Assembly (NCBI GenBank): GCA_022494885.1
Contig: JAGVSM010000815.1
Span: 93,083 to 157,082, forward strand
Length of the DNA: 64,000 bases
Reading direction: 5' to 3'
Source of the DNA: Micrasema longulum
Lineage: Eukaryota; Arthropoda; Insecta; Trichoptera; Brachycentridae
Shown: positions 1 through 12,300 of the stretch, in pieces
How the letters are laid out: every line of letters starts with the position of its first letter
How positions within the stretch are numbered: the first letter of the stretch is position 1
Position numbers and translations under genes: made by a program
Notes under the pieces: generated by a model
What the model was told of the DNA's origin: nothing
Databases searched by the model: none
Seen by the model: the letters and a program-made list of their open reading frames with translations, nothing else

Positions 1-170
1 AGCTGCAGAGAATAGAGAACAATGGAAGACAAGATGCAGGACTTTGTTGCAAACCAATCCCCGGGATTGAGACTGCAAACTGGAAGCGCCTTAATCACAA
101 ACACAGGCCTTAGCGATGAGACCAGTACCTACTCATAACGGCAGCGTATACTTCATAAATGCACTTAACT
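1..170 (+). mobile_element. non-LTR retrotransposon 3' fragment
   Basis: The words GGACTTTGTTGCAAACCAAT and GGGATTGAGACTGCAAAC resemble the end of a LINE reading frame and its 3' flank. A second copy of the same words, with changes, occurs at about 55450-55500. The window edge cuts the element. Family not determined. Confidence 0.45.
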
Positions 171-356
171 AATTGAATGGCAGGAGTAGTGCCTTAATAA
201 ATATAATATGCCATGGGCTGACGCCAATAGCCGGTTATGCCTCTAATCATAAAAACCAGTGTGTGGTCAGCAAATCGGAAATAAAACATGTAATTAAGTA
301 TTACAATACTCTTTACAAAATCAAATATTTTAAAACAATGCAATATTTATATTTCT

Positions 357-495
357 CTTTTTTGGGTGATACCGTGTGTTGGGTTTGTTACGACGTTTCG
401 GCTACCATAGCACTGAGTTTATCCTGAATATGGCTTCTGCAATGGTAGCCGAAATGTCGGAACAAATCCAACACACACGGTATTACCCAAAAAAG
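357..495. repeat. inverted repeat of a Penelope-like terminal sequence
   Basis: Arms 357-408 and 442-495 are near-perfect reverse complements of about 52 bases, separated by 33 bases. The right arm and spacer read CCTGAATATGGCTTCTGC, GGTAGCC, then GAAATGTCGG, which resembles the CTGANGA / stem II / GAAA order of hammerhead motifs found in Penelope-like terminal repeats. The core is damaged (CTGAATA). Confidence 0.5.
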
Positions 496-1899
496 AAACC
501 TTCGCACCTATTTAAAGCAATATTTGTAAAAAAATGTTCAAACAAACAAACCTGGCTTTTTTACGGTGCCAAAATCAAGCGAGGATTCAGTTTCAGTATT
601 ATGTCTTTAGTCTGTGGCGAATGGCGAGGATACTAGTAATAGTTCTACATTATCTCTGGCGAGGATATGAAATTGAAATTTGAAATATGAATTATGACAG
701 TTGATAACAACAACGCCATGACAGATGTCCAACGATCGCAGCGCCTCTCGCGTAGAGACGCAGCAAACTGAATCCTATAATAATTTAGAAGAAACGTTGG
801 TATCCAGAGCGGAGATTATGTCCAGAAATGGACAAATCTATCTATTTATAATAATAAAAGACAAAATACCCGATTACAAAAGAGAATAAATTTATATTAT
901 CGTGACTCATTTAAAAGCGGAAGATAATTATTATTAGTCTAAAAATAGACATCGAAAAGCTAGAGAGAGATATTTTTTTCTTCGGGCGGACATTGATACT
1001 CTGCTATTTTGCGGCTGATGAAAAAACGCCATCAATTATGAGACTTCGAACACAATACCTGGGGCGTTGCGTGTGGACACATTTTAAATTAAATTTTCGT
1101 GCTACCTATCTGTCGTTCACCTAGCAACGGCAAATAATTCTAAGAATTTAACCCAACTCGGCTGCCGGCTTACAATAACAATGCAAGCTCGGCCGACGAA
1201 GCTAATTCCGCTACCTGGATCACCCCTAAATGCAGTACCTGTGTCACTTTTGACATATTCAAATCCAGAACAATCATTTTGAAGTTTCCCTTGCAACGTA
1301 AACAGACTCTGATTTTAGAACTACGAGTCCCATCTGGCGGTAGAAATTGTAAGCCATGGCAGTGCTCTACAGCATTTTCCAATATTCACAAAGGATAGGT
1401 GCGAATCCCAGATAAAAATAGAAATCATTTAGAGCTTTCATGGACGCACCACAGGTGACGTTAAAAAAAAAGATAAATTAATTTTCCAAAAATTAATTAA
1501 TAACTTAGGAATCGGTCTTAAAAGACCACTTTAAGCTGTAGGAAGATTGGAAAATATTTTTTCCCCTTTAGTCAATTGTCCTCACGCTACCTCCACATTA
1601 AATACTGCTGAATAATGCCCCTTATAATTTATCTTAATTTTAATTGTAATTATATACATTAATTAAGTATTTAGGTTATTCATATTAGTTATAAGTTTCT
1701 ATAGTTAGTTCACATAAAAAAATTGTAATTAAACCAAAGGTCATTGTAAACAAAAAAAGAATATATGTATATTGTGTGTAGTATTACATGAGATTTAGTA
1801 TTATATAACTAGGTAAGATTTATTTTTTTTTTTAAAAAGGAAGGAATTTAAAGGGAAGGAAAATGTATTATGTATTTAAAAAAAAAAAGGAAATAAAGG

Positions 1900-2760
1900 G
1901 CTAATATATAAATTAATAATATCCACATTGTATCATATGGTTACTATGAAGAAAAAGGTTGGCTTGGGCTTGGGTTATACAGCCAATAGGAGGCAAGGTC
2001 CAACCCCCACCACAGAGCCCTAGGTAGGGCACTATATAAGCAGTACAAGGAAAAATAAGGGTCTCTTGCTTCCTTGCATTACCGGCAGCCACACTGAGAC
2101 GTGGGGGCTCTCTACAAAGACGTGGAAACTCTGGCCCTGGACATCCAAGCCAACAGACAATTGCTGCCAGCAAGCTCAGGCTGACGCAACATAGCGACCG
2201 ATCCAAAGGAGCCTTCAAGGAGCCAGTGCCACCATCACAGCCTGCCACGTCCAGCCAAATTCTACCAGCAACAGATACAACAGTATTCAGTCAACAGCTT
2301 CACACACGCCTTCAACAGTAACTTGTAACAAACAAATACAGGTTTCCTTCTTAAAATTACTAGTATAATACCGGTTATTAATTTTAAGCTAATGTTTACT
2401 GACAATTTATTTGAACATATTGATGTATAACTTAATTAATTGTATTATTTCTTTTTAACTCTCGTGTAAATGTTTTTTTCTCTCTTGTTTCTCTTAACTA
2501 ATATAATCTGTAAAATAACTACATTCTGTCTTTTTTCTCTCCTCCCTCACTACCATTTCTCTACTTGCAAAGGTCTAAGATTACATTTGAATAAATATTT
2601 GTTTCATAAAGAATTTAGTACATTCATCACGCCTCCAGCTGGTCAGAAATTTAGTATTGGGTGAGTTCGGGTCTCATGCTACAACTTCCAGAGACTCACT
2701 CATACTTGATTAAATTGGGTTCCAACCCGAGGTTGACGGTGAAGAGGGGTGTTGATAACA
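1900..2760 (+). mobile_element. candidate solo LTR or LTR-like promoter patch
   Basis: A CCAAT box at 1983-1987 is followed at 2033-2040 by TATATAAG, and an AATAAA lies at 2590-2595. This promoter-plus-polyA order over about 600 bases resembles an LTR. Clear TG/CA ends and a target duplication were not found, so the boundaries are guesses. Confidence 0.3.
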
Positions 2761-3394
2761 TCTACAATGGCTAATGAATAAAAATGAACAACACGTGTTT
2801 CAAACTTTTCTAGACAACTTTGGAACATTTCGACTTCACTATAAGCTTACTAACATATTTACCTATCTCCCGAAATCGGTGAATGAAAACTAACACTGTA
2901 AGAATTCGTACAAAAATAGACCGTTTGAATACGTGTCACCATTTTGGATAATAACGGTGACTGCATTGATAAGAAGAATAATATTATAAAATATTTATAT
3001 AATATAAATAGTTAAGAACTATTTTGAACAAATATGTATTTTATTATAGTAATAATATTTCTTCCACTGGCAACAGAATGAAAAATACTTTTCAAAATTT
3101 GAAGTGCCGCCAAATGGTTTTCGTGTTTTTTGTGTTCGTTTAAAAAGATCTCAAATAACAATCCATATACCTAATTTCATTTTTAAGAACCTCAAAAAAA
3201 TGACCATGAGTTCAATCGGATTTGAGATGGAATAGGGATGTGAGCTATATAATAAAGCTTTCTGAAGTGGAATAGTTTAATTATCACCGACAAATATATT
3301 TTTATATCTAGCAAAATACTAACGTCAGTGCGGTTATTAAAAGAAAGGAGAAGTAAATAAAAACGAGTATATTCTGTTATAAAAATACGTAAAA

Positions 3395-6300
3395 ATGTTT
3401 AAATTTACCCAGAATTTATTCAAGTCAACAACAATGGTAAGATTTTATTTTATGAATTATTTAAATACGATATTGACACGTGCATTTCTTGTAATCGACG
3501 TTTTCATTCAATTTTAAACTCTTTCTCTTAATGATTTTTTAATTTTAAACATTAGAAAATGTCAATTTATATCCGCTGTGTATGATATTTTTAAGAATAT
3601 ATTTTATATATTTATACAGCGCCATTTTTTGTCTAAAATCTTTACGAAACCACTGCACACAAACAAGAGAATGCGGCTTGCAGCTACAGAACTCATGAAC
3701 GGTTGAAATTATTCTACCCCTGTTACTGTTAATAAGTAATTTAGTACTTTACTTTTTTTAAACTTACTTTTAAGTAATTTACTTTGTAGTAGGAGTTCGA
3801 CTGTCCAACTTCAAGTCAAACTCATTTTTACTTATCTTCTATGTTAAAAAATATATATCTAGATATGCTGCAATTGCAGCACGGACACTGGACAGTAACA
3901 AGTAGACCTCGAGTCTGATCTAGTTAGCCACCCTTGCTATACACCAATGTTTTGAATATTTTATTTTATTCAGAAAAATTCACTTTTTAAAATATAAACC
4001 TTGTATATTATTAGCAAGGTAAATAATAAAGCAACTCCCATACAAAAAGTCTGTCTACAAACATTTGGACATACTCAAAACATTTTCGATTAAACCGTGG
4101 TATAAGAAGTATAAAAATTTGAAAATTTGAACAATAGGTGAATTGATTCAGATGGATGATAAAGGTTTCAGCTCTTTTACTTCGCAAAAGTTAACAGATG
4201 GAAGAGTTGAGGAAATTCGGATGTTTAAACATAGGCAGAATGGTGAATGTTACACAGTGTGTAAAGTGGCCACATAAACCAGCCAATGACAGATCATAAG
4301 CCCTGTAAATGCCTAGTCTTCCATATTCCCTCCTCGAAAATGTTTTCCCTCTCAGTTACAACAAATTTAGACCCATGCTAGACACCGTTGCAAGCGGATA
4401 AGGAGATGTTGACGGAGTCCTCTATTGTTACTATAACTCTTAGATTTATTCTAGAAAGTGACTTATTGCCCATCAAGACAAGTCTGTAAGCCTCAATGCG
4501 GGGGAGATCTCAAGTCCATCTTAGCAAAGAAAATACCCGTTGAGCAAGAAATTGTCAAGAAATTAAGGAAAGATCACGGAGCGAAGGTTGTTGGCGAAGT
4601 TACATTAAACATGGTAAGAAAATATTACCTTTATTGCTTTAGATCAGTGATTCCCAAAGTGGTCCATATCGACCCCCAGGGGTCTATGACAACATGCAAG
4701 GGGTCTACGTCAACGAAAAAAAAATTTGGGGGTCCATGAAATGAAAATGGGGGTCCACGATAGTGGATCGCAACATACACTGATAGTACCTATTTACTTA
4801 CATTATACTATCTTATAATATAAAGACATGTACATTATTTATAAAAGTACCCATGAAGTAAAAAAGAAATAAAATTGTTTAAGTTGAGGATGTAGGCATT
4901 CGCTTTGTGTAGTTCTAGAATTTAATGTGACATTATGTATATTTAATGTGACAAAATTGACGTCAAATGTTGATAATTTATTATTAAAGCATCAGGTTCA
5001 TCCTTCTCACTAAAAACATTTACTTATTGGTTAGTTTATTTTATGTTACGTTTATTTTATATAACAGATACAAAATTTTATTTTAAGTAGTTTTAATTTA
5101 AATTCAATTAATAAATGTACAAAACTTAACATTTGTTTTAACTTTTTAACACTAAACTTCACTACAGTTAGAAATTTATGAAAAATCAATATCATGTAAG
5201 TAGGGGGTCTACCAAAAACCGAAAAACATGGCAAGGGGTCTACGACACAAAAAAGTTTGGGAACCTCTGCTTTAGATGTATCATTCTTAGAAGAGATGTT
5301 TAAATTTTTGGACCATAATTAATTTTGTAATTATTATCTTTTCAAACATTGTTAATGTACAAAAATAAATATTTAAATTGCTTCATTTCCTTTAGTTGTA
5401 CGGTGGTATGCGTGGAATCAGGGGTTTGATCTGCGACACCTCGGCCCTGGACCCAGACGAAGGAATTCGTTTTCGCGGACTATCCATACCAGAGTGTCAG
5501 AAGGTAGGACTATCTTCCACTCAGCAACCAAGTTTTTAATAGACTAAGTTTCTCTCCTAACTTTTCTTGGTGGAACTGTATTTTAATTATAATTAGAAAA
5601 ATATGCAATTTAGTCCCGACCGCTTTAATTATAAATTTTCCACCAGTGATCTACATTGTCAGACTGGTAGGAGATTCGACAAATTTTTATAGGAATTTAA
5701 TTGGGAATAACAAAATTAAAATTAAATCGTAAGTTCTAAATTCTTCTTCTCGAGGGACCACTGGTTAAACCCGAGGATGTTAAAGAGCTTGCCCCCTACC
5801 AAATTTAATTTTATTTATTTATAAATTTATTGCAAAAAAATAATATACATACTTAATAACAGGGAATCTATATAAAACAAATTAATGTAAAATGAAAACG
5901 GAGTGTTCTCTGTTTATGATAGTCTCCATCTAACATGGCACAGCCTGCTCTAAGATGGAGATTTTTTATCTTTAGAGCGTAAGTAGTCCTATACTAATAA
6001 AACAATAACATAGAAAAGAAAAACTAAAACTACTTAATTATAAATGCCTAGCTAATCAAATGTAAGAAATAAAAAATCATTATTATACAAATATAAAGTT
6101 TATATATGTGCCAAGAATACATGTTACTTAAACATAAATAATATTGTATAATATATAATAAAACAAATATAAAGCAATGATATATATAAAAATATAAATA
6201 ATATGTGTACCAATTATATAAAGTAGTACGTTTATTGATTTACATATATTTTTCAAAAAAATATCTCGCTATACTACTTATATGTGCAGTTATTTTTATT

Positions 6301-9300
6301 TTAAAATTTGTTTTACATTTTGAGTCTTTTATATTTGGCAATAAATCATTAAATATTTTTGGAGCAATTACATTGTATTGCTTGTTACCAAAGGCGTTGG
6401 GGAAATGTGGATGTTTAAACATGGGCAGAATAGTGAATGTTACACAGTGTGTAAAGTGGCCACTTATACCAGCCAATGACAAGTTATTAGCCCTGTAAAT
6501 GCCTAGACTTCCATATTACGTTCTCAATAATGTTTTCCCTCTCTGTTGCAATGAATTTAAATACCATGTTTTGAGTTTGTTCAAATGCGGTTGATACAAA
6601 TAGGACAATACAGTTAATTTGTTTTGCTGAACGAGTGTTTATATTCTGTTGGGTTCCTTTGACCTCACTTAATTTATCATAAAATTTAAGTAATAGGCAC
6701 CTTACAAACAATTGTCTTACATCCAATATCTTTAAATCAGTGAATAGATCTTCCGTCGAATACCTCAAGGGTTTTTTGAGAATGATCTTCATGTTCCATT
6801 TTTGTGCTATTTTTACTGGTTCATGGATTGAACGAGAGCAACCTCCCCAAGCTAAATTGCAATAACCTGATACTTACGGATCTGGGCTTGGAAGTGGAGA
6901 TTTAGCAAAATGAGAACTGTCACCTTCCACACAGTAGCCGGGCTCTTTATAGACCTGGGCTTGGAAGGCGAGAACCATTCACGGGCACCCGTCACAATAG
7001 ATCTTCACAGGTCGCAGTGACGTCAGGAGCTTGCATAGCACTGACCCCCACCTCTCAGAAGAATAAGTTCTAAATTTATTGCAACAGAGAGAGAAAAAAA
7101 TTTTCATAAGGGAATATGGAAGTCTTGGAATTTACAGGGCTTATGACTTGGCATTGGCTGGTTTAAGTGGCTACTTATGCACTGTGTAACATTCACAATT
7201 CCTCAACTCTTCCATCTGTTGACTTTTGTGAAGGATGTAGATGTTTAAACATAGGCAGAATAGTGAATATTACACCGTGCCCACTTAAACTAGCCAATGA
7301 CAGGTAAATGTCTAAACCTCCGTATCCCTTATCAAAAATGTTTTCCTTCTCTGTTACAATAAATTTACATCTTAATAACTCCCTAGGAAGTGAAATCTAG
7401 CCTGTCTACAAACATTTGAACATACTCAAAACATTGTTGATTAAATCATATGTTATCAAATAAATGCTCAACGATATTTTAAATATGTCTCTAAAACTTT
7501 GAAGACGTTTTGCAAGTCATTTTTATTTTATTCTTTAAGGTACTTCCAACCTTTCGATGCGGTGATCAGCCCCTTCCCGAGGGCCTGTTCTGGCTTCTCA
7601 TCACAGGAGAAGTTCCCACAAGCGAACAGGTTCAGCAGATTTCCCGAGAGTGGGCCGAAAGGTAAATAATATTGTTCTTCCTTTATTGAGCCCTTCTACC
7701 GAGACATGATAATATCAGCCAAAAACAAGATACATATTTACAAACTATAATGAGATAGCATAGAAATAAATATTCAATTATAGCAAATAAATATTCAAAA
7801 ATACCTCAAACTAAATACCAGAATTCTGAACTAGTGGTTTCAACTTGATGGCCAACCTGGTAAAAATCCTAAAAAATGAAATCCAGCATAGACAATTCCG
7901 CCTTGCAGTGTTGTAGTTGTTCACCTACCATGCTCGAGGTCTCGGGTTATTCTTGGGCCTGGATTCTAATGAAAAGTTAAAATTTATCTTCAATTTTATC
8001 TACAAAGTAAAATTAAGTTTTCTGTATGAAAAATAGAATATGTTAGCAATTTTTTTTTGTAAACATGTTTAATTACAGGGTACCGACTTTGAATTTTCAT
8101 ACAAATATGCACATTTTCGTACATAAACATCGATATTATTTTATACCGTCTTGATATGTACTGATGAAGATGGCGTTTATAATCGTGGCTTTGGTAAGGC
8201 CAACAAAGATTTAAAGCCTATTTTTACGCTTTGATATTTCTTTGTCCCTGGACTGGTGCTTGAAGCATAAAGTATGATAGAATTACGCTGCATTTGGTGT
8301 GCCAATGTAGCGCCCTATGCACCACTGGGTTCAGATAAGGAAGCATGATGATGTTGAAAGCATTCAATGAGTTGGAAAATGCAATGTTTTCATAGTTTTA
8401 TACCCGTATGCTGAGTTATTCCTTAATATTTAAGGTATGAGATTTTTTCATCCGGAAAATCCAATCATATACAACTACTCACTGAACGATGAAATAGTAT
8501 CATCTGTGTCTAGTATACAAGATTTTGGTATTATACTTGACACCAAACTTTCTTTTACCCTTCATATTGAACATGTTATCAATAAATCTTTAAAACTCCT
8601 TGGATTTATTAACAGAAGCACAACTGACTTCAAAAATATCAATACCCTTAAAACTCTCTTCTGTTCCCTAGTCCGCCCGCACCTAGAGTATTCCTCTGTT
8701 ATCTGGTCTCCATATTATGATGTTCAAATCAAGAATATTGAATCAGTTCAATATCGATTTTTGAGAAAGATAGGCTGGAGTTTGGGCTTATCCTGCGACC
8801 AATATTTGTAAAATGAGTTAGAAACTACCTTAAACATATCTTCTCTTCAAGACCGTCGAAATAAATCCGACCTTCTAGTCTCAACTTAAAATTCTCAACT
8901 CAATTTAAAATTCTCAACTCACTCTTAGATGCACCTAAACTACTGAGCTCAATAAAATTAAATATCCCAACTAGATGCCTCAGACAAAACTTACTCTTTC
9001 AAACCGATAATCATAGAACTAACTATGGTTTTCATTCCCCTATGCCCAGAATTCTTAGGTCTACTTCTTTCAAACGATCACTGAATCAAATTCAATTATA
9101 AACACCTCTCTCCCGCTTCCACTCCCACAAAGTCTACTATATACTATTGAGTCTTTCTACTTTTTTAACAATAATTTTCTATGTATAAATATGTCCTTAA
9201 AAATGCCCATTGCGCGTATATATAAATAAATAAATAAAGTAAGTCGTGGTTGAGTCTAGGTCAGTCCTTACCTCGACGCAAATGCTAGTCTAGGTCAGTC

Positions 9301-12300
9301 CTCACCGCAGCAAACGAACCTTCTTTAGATTACTCATTTAGGACCTCAGAAAGGCTTCCTTATGCCTCAATAGTGTCATACTGGACTCTGCAAACAAAAT
9401 TTGAGGACGTCGCCTTGAAAATCAACTTAGTATACTATTAGTATTAATGTACCAAGGTATCTGTAATAAATGCTCTCTAAAATATTGTCTGAGATAAACT
9501 CCGCAACGTTTGATGGTGTGATTTTCCAACTTGATTTAATGAAAGCTATACTGTAATATTTTTTTACAGATTAGTTAGTTCGACATATTTTTCTCAATTA
9601 AATGGAAATTTATATTTTTTGGGTTGCATGAACAAAATGTTACGATTGTTTTCAGGGCTGAGCTACCACAGCATGTTGTCACCCTGCTGAAGAACTTTCC
9701 CTCATCTCTCCACCCGATGGCGCAGTTCTCGTGCGCCGTGACAGCCCTGAGCAGTGAAAGCAAATTTGCCAAGGGCTATGCAGGGGGCGTGAAGAAGAGT
9801 GACTATTGGGAAGTAAGACAAAAGTATTTCGTTATATTTTATAAGGAAGTTGTGTATCCATCCAATTATAGTTAATAAATGAATAGCATGGACTTTGGTC
9901 AGGGTTCAACCATCACAAATTTGATGGTTTTTACAAATGTTGTCACAAAATCACTTGACAAGGGTGCTCAGATATACCGCTAGTAAAATTACTTCTCGAA
10001 AGTTTTTGATAAAGTAGATCACCAGCTTCTGCTTCAGAAACTTCATAAGATTGACTTCAGTGACATTCTTCCTAGACTTTTCTTTAGTTTGATAAATTGT
10101 TGTGACCGATCCTTAAGTTTATTATTACAATTAAATAACAGATAAAAGGATCTGTGCCTCTTAAATTCAATCGTGTCATTACACAATATTCAGTTAGATA
10201 TTATAGAAATGTTTTCTTGCTTCAACTTGTTTGAATATATGGAAAGACTCCATTTAGAAAAAACAAGTTGAGATCTTAAGATGACCGAATGCGGCTTGAC
10301 AAGGGTTCTCCACTTGCCTAAAAAAGTCTTTCTATCGGTTTCGCTCATAATTAAAACAATTTTTTTCAACAAAACCAAACTACTTTTTCAAAAATATTTC
10401 ATGAACCCCGATTTTAATTTAATCTACCGCTTTCCTTGCCCTTGAGCTTGCCAATTTGTATGGAAGGCTATGTCGGATATTGTCATTCTTCTCCATGACC
10501 ATATTGCAATTACACGAGCTATCAAGACACCCCACCCCAGTGAGGGAACATTATCTTTAATGTAAAAAAAGCAATACATAAATTGTAAAAGAACAAATAA
10601 ATAAAATAAGTAAATGCTAATGATCAATTTGTTTTCTTTTCAGTTGGTGTATGAAGACTCAATGGATCTGATCGCCAAGTTGCCTGTTATAGCCGCCACC
10701 ATATACAGGCAGACGTACAAGGACACCTCTCACATAGCCCCCATAGACAGGAACTTGGACTGGACGGGAAACTTCACCAATATGTTGGACTATAAGGATG
10801 AACAGTTCACCGAACTGATGAGACTTTACTTGACAATACACAGGTATTACATTATCGTTTATTTGCCCGGGTGGATGATTAATACAGTTCTGCATATGTC
10901 ATCAGTTCAGTTTAGTGTGGAAAATCGGCATTTATTGTAGTAAATAATATAATATTTTTTATTTGCAAAACAGTGAAAAAAGCAAAATTAAGTAAAATTA
11001 TATTACATGCTAACATATTAGACACTGTCTATCCTCACTAGGTAGAGCAAATACCTGTTCAGAGGTAGGCAGCATTTACTTATTTTGATTTAATTCAGCA
11101 TATTTAGTCTTAGTAATGTCTAGAGATGATTTAAATATGGAAATCTTTAAATATGGAAAGCTTAAGTTTTTAATTTTTTTGATTGTTTTTTAGTCTTGTA
11201 TTAATTTTATTCCTTGTAATCGAACCAAAATCTTGAAAAATCCTCTACCTTAATAAAACTGGGTTATTGTGATGTGGCTAGTGTGCCAGACTCACGGGTC
11301 AGAGATCTAAGATTCGAATCCTGCTCTACTACATCTTAATTTTTATTTTCTAATTCTACAACTCATTAAAAATGGGTTGAAAAGTTGAAATATTTGGGTT
11401 GATCATAAGAAGGAAATACATTATATAAAAATAATTAAATAAACCATTATCATAATTTCCCTATCAACACCCAGTGTAGATAAATTTTTTTACATGGAAA
11501 AGGTGATCAGTCTTGCACTTGTCAGTGAAATATTGTAGTGTTTAACCGCCACTAAAACAAATATTTCATGTCAGGAATCAAACCCAGGACCTCGAGAAGA
11601 GTAGAAGAACACACCAAACACTATATTTAAGAGGCCTACTTATCTCCGCTCGATTTCCTCATTCGGGATTTTTACCTGAGAGTAGCTATTGAGTTGAAAA
11701 CGCTCATCTAGAATTCTGGTTCTATTTCACACATATAACTGTATTCTTCATCCGCCTGGATACAGAAAATTAATAAATAGGGTTTATTTCCATGTCTGGG
11801 CATATAAATAATACAGTTCTTCCATCAGGTGTTATAGTCTAGTGACTCCTATTCCCGTTTGCAACAATCTGAATTTTGTAGATTTTTACAGCCTTTCTGA
11901 TGGCCGATTTAGACTAAAAACTTAATTTGACTCTTGAATTATGACTGTAGTGACCACGAAGGAGGGAACGTATCGGCCCATACAGTGCACCTTGTTGGGT
12001 CCGCACTGAGCGATCCGTACTTGTCTTTTGCCGCTGGACTTAATGGGCTGGCTGGTCCACTCCATGGGTTGGCTAATCAGGAGGTAAATATATAATAATC
12101 TGATACATAATACAACGAAGGTTTAGTGATTCCAAAGATATATATATGGGAAAAGAACATTCGCGGCAATTCAAAATTATAAATTAAAAAATATTTTTTA
12201 TGTTACTAACAAGTTATTACTTATTACGTATTTCACAGACCCTTATTAATTTAAAATTGTAAAAAAAAGAATCGTTATATTTCCCTGTTATTGTAATTTA

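Larger units (their letters stand above)
1..3394. other. intergenic region left of citrate synthase
   Basis: No supported gene. It holds a LINE tail (1-170), a Penelope-like inverted repeat (357-495), a patch at 630-655 shared in reverse with 55660-55695, and an LTR-like promoter patch (about 1900-2760). The stretch 2760-3394 should contain the citrate synthase promoter; an initiator-like TCAGT sits near 3325. Between 700 and 1400 I see only unassigned moderately GC-rich sequence. Confidence 0.5.

Noticed and set aside
1913..2248. Minus-strand 111-codon frame
   Set aside because: Runs against the CCAAT/TATA patch, has no recognisable domain and no splice context.
4458..4739. 93-codon frame as a whole protein
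   Set aside because: Only the first part is citrate synthase exon 2; after 4613 the frame runs into intron and the hAT element.
6205..6498. 97-codon frame
   Set aside because: Composition is AT-driven and the end is repeat sequence; no domain.
8160..8215. CTGATGA word as a hammerhead core
   Set aside because: No GAAA follows a stem II at the right distance.
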